Made by a program: the position numbers and the translations under genes. Shown here in pieces: positions 35,532 to 46,412 of a DNA stretch of 64,000 nt (positions are counted from its first letter, which is position 1; each line of letters begins with the position of its first letter). The notes under the pieces are model-generated. The model saw nothing but the letters and a program-made list of their open reading frames with translations, was not told where the DNA came from and did no database searches. The stretch comes from Cladobotryum mycophilum (lineage: Eukaryota > Ascomycota > Sordariomycetes > Hypocreales > Hypocreaceae): the NCBI GenBank assembly GCA_036429605.1, contig CM071589.1, positions 2,604,001 to 2,668,000 on the forward strand, in the 5' to 3' direction.

Positions 35532-37733
35532 TTAGGCGTATTCTCTGCCTGTATTACTTTCTGCGTTTCGTCTTTTGGCACTCTCCAGTTTCCGTATACC
35601 GGTTTTGATCATGTCAATCTGTTCATGTAGTGTGCTCTGGACACTGGGTGCATCTTCGTCGTCCCAGATAGTGGCAGGCTCGGAGCTGCGACGGAGTAGG
35701 TCCCCGAGCTCTGCGTGAATGTCCTTGAGTTCGTCGATGAGTGTGACAAGGTACGATATAGCGTCCGAGTACTGCTCATCCACTTTCTCGAGAAGATCCA
35801 GTTGCTCACGAAGGTCGCGCTGCTCGTCCACTATGCCGCCAATGTACGACAATATGCCAGCTAACAAAGAGTCGGGCTTGGAAGGGACCGGGTGGGGAGG
35901 GCTTTTGGCGCGCTCTTGAATCACGCTGAGATGATTCTTGCTGTGGGATAGGAGTAGGGCGAGAGCTGAGCCCTCATCGGTGAGCCGTTCCAAGCGGTCT
36001 TGGATGAGCACAATGTGCTCGGCATATTTCTCAAGGAGAATACGATCGGTGAGATCTTGCTGAGATGGTCTGAAATAACTGACAACCCAAGCCGCCCAAG
36101 CGACGATGGGAGGTACATTGGGTGTTTCAGGCTCAACAGATAAAGAGCTCATGTGACGGAGCGTCCAACGGTTGATGTTGATGACAGAGTCGACAGTTGA
36201 TCCGATATGAATGTAGAATGTTTGCAAATCAGAACTGGCTCGTCCGACTTTTTCAATGTAGCTGCTCAGCTCAAAGATGAGCTCATTTCTTGATGGTATA
36301 TCGCTCTCTTTGAGCAGGCCCCTTAAGCTACGAGTAGCTATTTCCGAGCCCTTGAGCTCTAGGGGAATAGCGGACCCATAGCGGCCCTTGCTAAGGATAT
36401 CTTCAAACTTTGCCTGAGCGCTAATGAGGTCCTTGAAGTCAATGTTGCAGACGGCGCCGTTTTGGACTTCGGAGACGGTTGACTCGCAAAACGGAAGGTT
36501 GAGATGAGAGGCTCCGGGAATACGGCAGATGGGAGCCAAAGAGATGGAATCCAAAGATATGAAATCCAAGGAGAGGGGAGCCAAAGAGAAGGGAGCCAAA
36601 GAGAAGGGAGCAAGTGAAATGGATAGAGGCTCCAACATAATATTTGGGGTGGAGATGTCGCTATTATAGAAAAAGTATATGCCGGAACTAAGGATGACTG
36701 GTATGATGAGGTAGCCGAAAAGGAGACGGAGGAAGCTAAATGTTCGCCCAAGAACGTTGTACAATGGTCTGGGGGAGAGTTTTGACGACCGATCGTTTGT
36801 TAATTTCGGCTTCATGCTGTCTCGTTCTGTGTTTTGATTGCGAAGAAAACCCAAGGCTTCTTTTGATTGCCCGTGACTACTTCTCCTCCTCGATCGGGTC
36901 GTGTAGATCTCTTCTTCTTCTTCGTAGTCGTCCTCCTCAGACTCACTCACATAATCCAATCCCTCATTACTGCTCTGATTCCATTGCCAGCCTCTGGAGG
37001 TCCTTAGTGAATCCCTTCCGCTGCTTGCCATGTCACTGTCAATGTCTATGCGGGGCATGCGCAGTTGGAGTTCCGGTGTGTAGTATAAACTCGGGCGCGA
37101 CGTGGCTGTGCTGCCGGAAGTGACGCTTGGTGGTACGGTAGGACGGAAGGGTTCTCGCAAGATGACCTGCTCGTCGTCTTGGTGATTGGTAAAGTCGCGG
37201 ATGCTGTCTTGCGAGGCAAAGCTCATACCACCTTGGCTAGCAGCAAAGGACAACTGCGTGGGGTAACCGGACGACGGATGGCCACTGGACATTGGGGCGA
37301 TGAGGTCGTCCTCGTCAAAGGAAGAGAGGTACCTTGTATCGAAGCTTTCGTTCTCGCCATCGACTAGGCGCCAGGAGCCCTCCGTGGGGACTTCACGCCG
37401 GCGCGACGATGACATAGTTGGCTCCACACCGAGTCCGGATGGCGGTGCACGACTCGGGATGGGGGTGAGGGATGGAGGGGGGTTGAGCTCGCCGGGAGGC
37501 TTTTTATGGACTCGAGGTCTGGCGGTTTGTTGTCGCTGATGCCTATTCTGCCTGCGCCAGTGGATATAGAAGGGCGAATAAGGGGGATATTGATCGCGAC
37601 GCGTTCAAGGGAGGATGTCGATCCGAGGCGGCGAATAGTGAGGCTTTGTTGCCTATTTGGATGCGTCGCTTCGGGGTATATGCGCTGGGGTTGTTGTCGC
37701 AAGTTGATTTTGCGGTGAGGAACGGTGAGTCAT
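35532..37733 (-). CDS. Single-span membrane protein of unknown function with coiled coils and tandem repeat
   Basis: I do not recognise the family. The uninterrupted frame from ATG 37415 gives 627 residues. Residues 1-225 are Ser/Arg/acidic and disordered-looking, with an acidic block (EEDDYEEEEEIY). One membrane span lies near 230-250 (LLFGYLIIPVILSSGIYFFY). A tandem 5-residue repeat (SLAPF type) follows at about 265-295, then about 330 residues rich in predicted helix and coiled coil. The upstream sequence also looks coding: ATG 37733 opens a frame with TTTPAHIPRSDAS, continues in a second frame (SLTIRRLGSTSSLERVAI), and returns to the first before ATG 37415. This would need an extra T at 37656-37658 and a missing T at 37501-37505, giving about 733 residues. 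If real, the N-terminus is longer than a simple call would show. Topology suggests a cytosolic N-terminus and a luminal C-terminus, though the reverse is possible. Confidence 0.75.
36531..36620 (-). repeat. Coding minisatellite, six 15-bp units
   Basis: Six adjacent 15-bp units of the type GGGAGCCAAAGAGAA (plus strand), two of them identical. They encode a 5-residue repeat of SLAPF/SLDFI type just after the membrane span of the unknown protein. In-frame unit number could vary between strains. Confidence 0.9.
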
Positions 37734-37992
37734 ATGCGATGCGATGGCGAGAAAAAGAAACCAACGTAAACAAAGAGCGTATGGTGAAGCTGATCGCGAG
37801 TGGTTGGACAGGGTTGAGGGTTGTTGTGAAGTTGAAGATTGGCTGGAGGTTGGTGGTGTCACTACCTACTAGGTACTATCTAGGTGGTGGTAGTACTGTA
37901 TCAAGGGAGGTAGTGCTAAAAGGTACTTGCAAACTAGGCTGCCGAGGGAGGGGAACTTGAGAGGAGTTGGTGCATCGATGCTAGTGCAGAGG

Positions 37993-38033
37993 AGCAGCAG
38001 CAGCAGCAGCAGCAGTAGCAGTAGCAGTAGCAG
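37993..38033 (+). repeat. (AGC)n/(AGT)n trinucleotide repeat
   Basis: About 13 units of AGC changing to alternating AGC/AGT, in an intergenic region. Confidence 0.9.
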
Positions 38034-39049
38034 CCCGTGCAATGCGATGCAGTGTGCGCAGATGGTGGGGTTGAGTTTCAGTCACTGTACTCCGTACGAC
38101 TCGTGCCTTGAGAGGGTGCCTCTGTTCTGCATCACGCTTGAGTTGAATAACATGATGGAGGCTTTTCGTTTCTTTTCCTTTGAATCAGAGGTGACGCGAT
38201 GAAGTGAATGCACAACCAAGTATTGCGGCTGTGTAACGGGCATGATTGATACGTGTGTTGACAGGCCATCTTATGGACTGTAGGAAGAAGCCATTAGTTT
38301 TGGTAATCATATCCATGAATATCTGACCCCTTGGCACCATGTTGGATTGCAGTAATCGGCTTACATGTGAGAGAGCGGCTTGGAGTTGCGGGTCTGATTA
38401 GAATGATCAAGACTTGAATGAGTATTTATCCATTGGAAAAGATGGAAATCAAAATAAAACATGTAGGACTGTTTGTATAAACCCTTTGGAAACAAACAAA
38501 CATTGTTTACCGTCGACATCAAACATCAAACAGTAAGCGTCAAAAAAAGGCTCAACGGTTTAAAAGTGGCGACACTCGGTTGCTTGCTTGCTTACTTGCG
38601 CTGTGTGTGTGTGCACATGAAAGAAGTTGGTTGGTGGTGTTGTGAGTGTGACCACCATGTGGTTTCTGGGGGGTGTCTGATCGATCCTCGTGTCGATTTG
38701 GTTTAGCCTCGTCCAGTTGGATTGGATGCTGCTCTTTTGCTCCGGCCTGAACTTAAAAATCCGTTGACGAACATTGCATGTCAGGTGAACCAGCAGATGG
38801 CACTGCTATCGGTGATGGAAGAGGTAGTATGGCGGCTCTCGCTTATAAAATACAACACTCTGGAAGACACTAGATGAATTTGTTGGGACGAGATGGAAGA
38901 CTAGATGCAAGAGGAGAAGGATCGCTTATTAGGAGAGTGACTTTCCAAGATTTGCATATGGTGATATGTTGATTTACGAATCGAAAATACAGTTGTTTGT
39001 TGAAGACGGAATACTAACGATGGAAGCTTGCTTTACTTGCTAGGACGGT

Positions 39050-39073
39050 AAATAGAAATAGAAATAGAAATAG
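39050..39073 (+). repeat. (AATAGA)n hexanucleotide repeat
   Basis: Four units of AATAGA in an AT-rich stretch about 450 bp before PEX2. Confidence 0.8.
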
Positions 39074-39505
39074 TCGTAAAAGAATAAAAAAAATAAAACA
39101 ACGATATTTTCTATAATTTATTCATGCTATATACAGTTCTACTTCCTACTTGTACAAACAATCATCTACAAGTTGAAGCTTCATGATCAGTAAAAGCGGC
39201 AGCAATGGCTCCATCACTCGGGAACCTTAGCGGGGAGCAGCCAACCAGCCGAAGCCACCCCACTGAGACCTCGGCTCAAGCTCCCCCATGTACGCCATAT
39301 CCTGGCGCAGGGGGAAAAGCATCTGAATTGATAAACCAACCCATAAGCCGTTCCCCCAACAAACAGACGAAAGCAAACGACATCATTTGCAACGACGCCA
39401 TGCAGCCGTGATTTTTGATTTTGATACATTTTTCCATACAAGAAGAGGCCAATTTATTTTGATACCCCCCAAAAAAAACTGAAATCGAATCCATACTCGA
39501 AATCA

Positions 39506-39520
39506 ATGTCCTCCCGATGA
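39506..39520 (+). promoter_or_regulatory. Five-codon uORF overlapping the PEX2 start
   Basis: ATG 39506 opens MSSR and a TGA whose bases overlap the PEX2 start codon (ATGA, 39517-39520). If it lies in the mRNA leader it could lower PEX2 translation or force leaky scanning or reinitiation. This is inference from the sequence only. Confidence 0.4.
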
Positions 39521-40883
39521 CAAACTCAAGTTTCGCCGAGGCACAGCAGCGCGTCGCCGCGCGACGACAAGCTCGTGAGGCCCAGATATCTGCTCGTCTC
39601 GCCGCTCAGCGCGATGCCTCCCGTGTCAGCACCCAGCTGCAACGACTGCCCTATCCCCTCAATCGCCTTGCTGGAGCATGGGATGCCACTTCTTCGAGAG
39701 AAGGCACCCGGCCCGCCTTTCGAGTAGCCCAAGTCGATGCCGAGCTGTTGGACGAAGAATTGCTGGACCTCCTCAAGGGGCAGGTCGGCGATGCGCTGAA
39801 ATACTATGCGGGCGGTCACCTCAGCGATGACTGGTCCGCCGAGATCATGCTGGCTCTCAGAGCTGTCCTGTTCAAGCTTACCGTCTGGGACAACGACGCG
39901 ACGTACGGTGCGGCTCTACAGAATCTCAAGTACACCGATGCGAGAAAGGGGGAGCGGTGCTCGTGCCTCCATCCAAGATGCAAAAGTCCTTGTACGGTCT
40001 CGCCACCGTCTTTGGGAAATACGTATGGACAAGATGGGAGGACTGGCTGGTTGAGCAGGACGAAAGCTACGACCCAAGCCCCCGGATACAGAGATTGTCA
40101 CGTTTGACATCGGCGATAACAACGGCCCACTCGGCTGCGGCTTGCATGTCTTTCCTCGTTTTTCTGTTCCGCGGACGATATAGGACCATACTTGATCGAG
40201 TGCTTAGGATGCGCCTAGCTCCTCCTACGAGTCAGGTCAGCCGGGAAGTCTCGTTCGAGTACCTTAACCGGCAACTCGTTTGGCATGCCTTTACAGAATT
40301 TCTGCTCTTCGTCTTGCCTCTGATCGGCATCAACAGATGGCGACGTTGGCTGTCTCGAACCTGGCGAAAGACCAAGGATATTATCAAGACTACACCCCGG
40401 GACGGCGATGCGGCGCAGGGTGAATACGGATTCCTTCCAGAAAGAACGTGCGCCATCTGCTATCAGGACCAGAACACCGCAGCTACGTCGGAATCGGAGA
40501 TTATGGCAGCTGCTGCGTCTAGCGGTGTGATTGGGTCTGCGCAAACTGATGTCACAAATCCATACGAGGCCATTCCCTGCGGATGCATATACTGCTTTGT
40601 CTGTATTGCGACCCGTTTGGAACGAGAGGAAGGGGAGGGTTGGACATGCTTGCGCTGTGGTGAACACGTCAAGGAATGCAAGCCATGGAGCGGAGATGTC
40701 CTTGAGCCAGTTTCCAAGTCGAGCTTGCACTCGCACTCGCACTCGCATGGGCACAAGACGGTGGCATTTTCCGACGAGGTTGTAGGGGGCGTTTCAGAGG
40801 AGGAAGAAGAAGAAGAAGACGAGGACGAGGAATTAATCTCACATGGCGATGTTCCCAAAGCTGAAGACCTGGAACATGAATAG
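39517..40883 (+). CDS. PEX2: Peroxisomal RING E3 ligase PEX2 (frame broken near 39950)
   Basis: Peroxisomal membrane ubiquitin ligase that, with PEX10 and PEX12, ubiquitinates the import receptor PEX5 for recycling. N-terminus (FAEAQQRVAARRQAREAQ) then the PEX2/10/12 membrane domain: VDAELLDEELLDLLKGQV, LYGLATVFGKYVWTRWEDWL, hydrophobic spans around TAHSAAACMSFLVFLF and WHAFTEFLLFVLPLIGI. The RING follows: CAICYQD, then IPCGCIYCFVCI and CLRCGE. The C-terminal tail is unusual, with a His/Ser repeat (HSHSHSHGHK) and a Glu/Asp run. The frame breaks at the G5 run 39948-39952. Upstream reads LKYTDARKG; in the -1 frame AVLVPPSKMQKSLYG follows, so one G seems missing. Corrected length about 455 residues, single exon. 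Loss of a needed import factor is less likely than an assembly error. Confidence 0.92.
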
Positions 40884-41820
40884 GAATAATAAACAAGAAA
40901 CGATATGGGTCATATGAATAAGGAGAGGAGATATTGCATGTTGAGAGTTTATTATAGTGTAACTGTACGATAGTATCTGATTGTTTTTGGTCCATTACAT
41001 ATCTCGGGAGGTTTAGGTCTACGGCTTTTGGCGCAAAGCCTGGAGGAGTTTGTTTCTCTGTTTGATTGGATTGAACTTGTTGAAAAGAGAATTATTTATA
41101 TCCACGCGCCTCTTTTGCATGAATGACAGGCTGAGATTAGAAGGATTTAAGGTTGTTCAGCCTTGAATGATGGCAGTGATGTCATTTCAACCCGATATGG
41201 ATGGATCCGTGTTGCTTTCAGGATGGAGGCTCTTTATCGATGCTTCTCTTTGTGGTACAGCGTCAAGGTCCAACACCCCCAATACAGCCCAAGTCAAGTT
41301 ACACCGCCCGCCAAGTTCCCTGTGGCTTCAGGTCCATTCCAGGGGTCTCATGGGCTGTCAAAACCTGGAGACGTATCATTTAGCGTTGTCATCTGCCGAC
41401 AGCTACCCCATTGGGCGCCTAGATGGACGCTACAGCCTATAGCAGCTTTTGATCCAATGGGTTCAGGCACTATAAACCACATGCTTTTGATGCCTTATCT
41501 ATTTGGATCTCCATTCTATTAGTGTCCAACCTGATTGCTGCCCACACGTCTCCCTCCCTCGTCTTCCCTTTTTCCATCCCTTGAACGAAACGAAAAAACC
41601 AGCCTCTCATATCCAACCACCCACCCCCGAGGGTCGAATAGAAAGAAGCGTGTGCGTTCCCTTGGCCTGCATGAAGATGCCCCTCCGTACATGACGACCG
41701 ACCCTTGGAAAAAAGAAACGAAAAAGAAAAAAAGGAACGACATCATTCAAGCCTCATGTAAACGGCAACGACGAAAACCGCGGCGCGAAGCAGACCAGAC
41801 AAGAAGAGCATAGGCATATA

Positions 41821-41854
<34 letters not shown>

Positions 41855-41910
41855 CGTATATATAGGTCAAACTCTACTACCCGGGTCCAGGTCTCGCGCC
41901 TCGCCTCGCC
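40884..41910. other. Intergenic region between PEX2 and the polytopic membrane protein gene
   Basis: 1.0 kb between tandem genes. AATAAA at 40888-40893 is just after the PEX2 stop. A TA tract lies immediately before the downstream gene. No supported gene is seen. Confidence 0.4.
41815..41864 (+). repeat. (TA)n microsatellite
   Basis: About 50 bp of TA repeats interrupted by GTG and CG, ending 46 bp before the start codon of the next gene. It is presumably part of its core promoter or leader. Confidence 0.9.
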
Positions 41911-44058
41911 ATGCCCAGCTTCTTCCAGTTCACACAGGGCACCGAATCGCGCGTCCGGCCCACAGACTCTTCGCCTCTACTCGGACGCTATCGTGCTGTG
42001 CCCCCGCGGCCGGGCATTGGACGACGACGATCGCAGCTCGGCTTGTTCTCCAACCAGCCCGGCGCCCGCGACAGCATACACGTCGGATACGGAGCCCTGG
42101 TCGCGGCCGAGCTCGAGGCCGAGGCCGAACACGACCGCCGCCTTCGTGCCGCAAACTATGACATAGAGGATGGCCTATCGATATGGGAATGGGTGTGGGA
42201 GAAATGGATCCTCGACTTGTGGGTTGACCCCAGGGCGTCGGCTGTCAAGGGTGTAGTCGATAGATGGTGGAGTCGTTATGGACTTCTCGTGTTCCTGCCT
42301 GCGCTGCTAGTATGTTTTGCTTTTTGCCTTTTTTTTTATTTTTTCATTTTTTTTCATACCTATCCAATGGATCGAATCTTGGGGATGAACTCGGGATGCT
42401 AACTGGTGGTTCTGCTCCTCCTCCCCAAAGGCTGTAGCGTGGTGTGCTGTACCGTTCCCGCAATATCCACTCCCGGACGAGGATGACGATGTAGGCGGCT
42501 CTGCTTCATGGCTTACCAAGGCCGTAACGACACTGGGTAAGACGCCGGGCCACGGATATGCCCGTGTTCAGGTCAACTTTTGGTTCTTTCTCTTCGTCTA
42601 TTATGGCTTTTACAACCTTACCGCTTTAATTTGGATCACTAAAGTCTTTAATCTGTATAGCTTGAACTGGTGAGTTGAGTCTACGCCCTCGTCTTTTTTC
42701 CTCCTGAAGATGTAAAAAGAAAAGAAAAAAAAGGCTATGGAATCTCAAAGCCCATAACGTTTGCTAACCCCCTTACCTACCTAGGTGGCCTCAGTCTCTT
42801 GGCTTCCCACTCACCGTCTCCCTCATTGCCGTGATATCTCTCGCCGTCCCCATCCCCATCTACTATTTCCCTTCTACGCGCTTTCTCACTATTCACAATA
42901 CATCATGGATAAGCTGGACGTTCATCATCATGGCGATGCCCGTCGCCACGGCCTTCTTCATACTCATGATCAACGAGCGGCACATCGGCCTGCGCCACTC
43001 TCTCTCGGAGACGCAGCGCATATTCACGACCAACTGGTGGATGGGCGAGCCGGATTCGTTCCCGAGACGGGATCGGCGGCGGCGAGATATCCCGCAGGAC
43101 CTGTGGGAGAATGACACCCTCAGAATTTACGGTCCGCGCCGGCCTTCGGGGGTGGGGATGCGGCGCCGGTGGCTGCCTGCGAGTTTTGTGAGATTTCTGT
43201 GGTTTTGCGTGGCGCTCTTCATCGGGTTGATGGCGTATGTGCTTGGGGAAGCGTATGCTGAGCTTTATCTGCGGACCCTACCACACGACAGTTTCGAGAC
43301 TGTTGTTTACGTCTACGGTTGGGTGGCAACGGTGCACTCGTTGGATGCTTTGACAGGCTGGGTGCTGGGCATCAAGGAAGGCGAGCGTGTCGGAAGTTAC
43401 CCATTAAGTTGGATCTTCAAGCTGTACGTTTCACTCACATACTCACGCGCCTCATCTCCCCCTCCGCAAGCTTCAACTAACATTGTTTCATAGTTATTTC
43501 ATGCTCACTTACCAGACTTATGTCCGAGCCCTTTACGCCCGCCTCCGGTCCCCCTCCCAGTTCATCATTCTCCAACTTCTCTCCTCCACAAGTCTCGTCA
43601 TCCTCACGCCCCTCATGATGACCTCCTTCTTCCACAAGGCCATGACCGTTTGTGGCCTGACCAACATGAGCTACGGGACATACCAGAAACTGCAGACCCG
43701 AAATGTCTTTATTCGCTTCCTCGCCGAGAACACTTCCATGATGACGTTTCTCGGGAGCATCCTGGTGCTGCATTTCGGCGCCAACAAGGATGTATACCCC
43801 TACTTTGCATTCGACGATAATGCCCAGTACGATTTCAACCTGACGTTTTACGCCTCCTCGGTGACGTGGGGGTGCGAGTTGCTGGCGAGCGTGGCTGTCA
43901 GGGGCTTGATTGCGCTTTGCTTTGGTGTCGACGTCGGGCTAGAAGGGAAACAGGATCTGGCCGTGTGGCCGGAGCTGTTGCCGACGAGCGTGGCGGTCAT
44001 GCTTCACGTCTTGCAAAATATGCTCTTTTCCATTATACGACTACAGTTCAGGGCATGA
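41911..44058 (+). CDS. Polytopic membrane protein of unknown function
   Basis: I do not recognise a named family; it has the look of a conserved fungal integral membrane protein. Four exons: 41911-42309, 42431-42669, 42785-43423 and 43494-44058, giving 613 residues. Introns are 121, 115, 61 and 70 bp or close to that, and all joins keep frame. The first 75 residues are polar and contain an SSPLLGRY leucine-based sorting-like motif. Hydrophobic spans, about eight to ten, include YGLLVFLPALLAVAW, FWFFLFVYYGFYNLTALIW, LTVSLIAVISLAVPIPIYYF, WTFIIMAMPVATAFFILMI, FLWFCVALFIGLMAYVLG, LVILTPLMMTSFF and LFSIIRLQF. A basic loop (PRRDRRRRDIP) lies mid-protein. The dileucine-like N-terminus could suggest vacuolar or endosomal location; that is speculation. 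Confidence 0.85.
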
Positions 44059-44926
44059 GGGTTATAGCGCGGGAGTCTTTTTTGCGATTTTGCTTATTTC
44101 GGGTCACGGTTTATTAATGAGATAGTGATGAGAAAGATGAGAAAGGGTTCATGGAAAGGAAGGGCGGGCAGTGATGGGTAGGTGGTGGTAAAAAAAAAGG
44201 GGTGGGAAACGCCTGAGGACTTGGGAGGGAGGCCATTTATGAGTTGAGTTGCTGCATTTTCTTGTTCCTTTGGCGCCTCATTGCATGGATAGAATTTTTT
44301 TCTTTCTTCTTGTCGTTCGTCTCTTGTTGAAAGACGGATACACGCGCCGCCCCTTTTAGAATGCTTTTATATCTTTTTTTCTTTTTTTAGAGATGAATAG
44401 CATTAGATACTTTGGTCGTTTGCCGAAAAATCATGACCATGAATAAAAGAACACTAGACTCGATGGATTTATGCCAGGATGCCGATTTTACAGGGGAGAT
44501 GTGTAAAAAAAGAAAAAAGGTTCGGAAGCTCGGCCCAGGGAGAATCTGACAAGAGCGTTTCCAAGTCCAAGGGATGATGGATAATGATGGATGATGATGA
44601 TGGTCTCGGGATGGCAGGGAATTCGGAGGTATTGCCTGACTTGGGTAGGAGGACATGGATCGAGTGCGCAGGATCGGTAGATGATGACCCGCGGGTATCC
44701 TGAATGTAGACATGCAGGGTTCCAAACCTATATTCGGTAGTGTATATCAGATCTAGAAATGGTCAGAAACGGTTTGTGGGACCTTGCCAACCCGATCACC
44801 TGAAGCCCTTGCCACGGATACACGCCCAATGGTACATGATCTTCAGTAGCCTCTCTGATGGAAAGCCCATGACATGTTCTCATTTCTCTCTTTGTCTCTC
44901 TCTGTCTCCCTCTCCCTCCTTACCTC
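44059..44926. other. Convergent intergenic region
   Basis: 868 bp between the polytopic membrane protein gene and the converging aldehyde dehydrogenase gene. T-rich tracts at 44295-44395. No supported gene is seen. Confidence 0.4.
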
Positions 44927-46412
44927 TTAGTTCTTGAACGTAATGTTCTTCAGCCAAACCCACTCCTCCAGTCCAGCAGCAGAGTTGAATTTTCCAAAAC
45001 CGCTCGACTTGAACCCACCATGGGGCAAGGCAGGCTCATCATGAGTCGTCGGACTATTAATGTGAACAGCTCCCGCCTCAATTTCCCTTGCGAAACGCAA
45101 ACCCCTTCTGAGGTCCTCGGTGAAGACGGCAGAGGTGAGACCGTACTCGGTATCGTTTGCTATCCGGAGAGCTTCCTCCTCGGTCTCGATTTCGTATAGG
45201 GACACGGTCGGGCCAAATGACTCGGTGTTGTAAATGTCCATATCCGACGTCACCTTATCCACGACGATTGGTCGTAACCTAGTGTGACTAATCTCCTCAG
45301 TGTTAACATCGCCGTGTAATACCTCGGCACCTTTAGCTGTGGCGTCCGCAACGAGGGCCTTGTTTCTTTTCACTCCAGCTTCGTTGATCAGAATCATAGC
45401 GTCCCCTTCAGAGGGGAAGATTTTGTTGATGGCCACTTTGAGCTTCTCAGCAAACTCAGTCTTGACGGCCTTGTGAACGAGGATTCTCTCAGTAGACATG
45501 CAAATCTGGCCAGAATTGGTGAACGCGCCACGAGCGCAGCTATCCGCCGCGAGATCTAGGTCTGCATCTTCCCACACGATTGCCGGTGCCTTGCCGCCGA
45601 GTTCCAGAACCACAGGCTTGAGGTTCTCTCCCGCAAGTCTTCCGATGATACGACCGACGTTGGTGCTGCCGGTGAAGTTGATCTTTCTGATGTGCGTGTT
45701 GGTGATCAAGGCCGAAGTTATCGCTGCAGCGGCAGCTGGCTCATGAGCAATAAAATTCATGACTCCCTTGGGTAGTCCAGCCTCCTCGAAAGCAGTCACC
45801 AGATGTCGCACAGTAAGTGGTGCCAGCTCAGTCGCCTTCAGGACAACAGTATTCCCAACAGCAACTGGCGAGGCAATGGCCCGAATACCTAGAGTAAATG
45901 GCGCATTCCTGATGATGCCATGAGAAGACGCATTGTAGTTGATACATGTTATATACATACCATGGAACGATGGACAAAATAACGCCGTAGGGTTCACGTA
46001 GCGTAATGGCACTTGATTTGGAGTCCTCCACAGCAGGAAACGTTCCTACCACAGCAGAGATCCGCGCTCCAATATCCCTGATATACTCGGCTGATCTAGT
46101 CAGACCCCTGGAGCACCAGAAGGGAGTGCCTCCGGTTTCAGCCGATGCGATCTTGACAATCTCGTCGTGTCGTTTCTCTAGTATCTCGGCCGCCTTGAAG
46201 AAGATGTCTCGTCGTTCCTTGGGCTTGGTCTTTCGCCAGGCTCTGAAGGCATCAGCGGCAGCATCGACAGCTGCGCCGGCATCAGCGACGGAAGCTGATC
46301 CACATTGATGAATAACTTTGCCAGTTACTGGCGAGACAACGTCAAAAGTCTTTTCGGGATAGTAGTCGGCTCCGTTGATAAGCAACGGCACAACGTTCTC
46401 CGTTCCAGACAT
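44927..46412 (-). CDS. Aldehyde dehydrogenase (ALDH superfamily)
   Basis: NAD(P)-dependent oxidation of an aldehyde to an acid; the substrate is not determinable here. It most resembles the salicylaldehyde/vanillin dehydrogenase-like group of fungal ALDHs. Two exons, 46412-45961 and 45908-44927, with a 52-bp intron, give 477 residues. The intron splits the hallmark PWNAP motif (PW|NAP). Rossmann elements: GNTVVLKATELAPLT and INFTGSTNVGRIIG. Catalytic glutamate in LELGGKAPAIVWEDADLD. The catalytic cysteine is in NSGQICMSTERILV, and the C-terminal signature ESFGPTVSLYEI with NDTEYGLTSAVFTED is present. No targeting sequence is obvious, so it is probably cytosolic. It is divergent from the Zn2Cys6 factor across 3.1 kb; a regulatory link would be guesswork. 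Confidence 0.93.

Larger units (their letters stand above)
37734..39516. other. Divergent intergenic region, unknown membrane protein / PEX2
   Basis: 1.8 kb between divergent starts. It contains a TACCTACTAGGTA palindrome (37863-37875), a trinucleotide repeat and (AATAGA)n at 39050-39073. No supported gene is seen. Confidence 0.4.
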
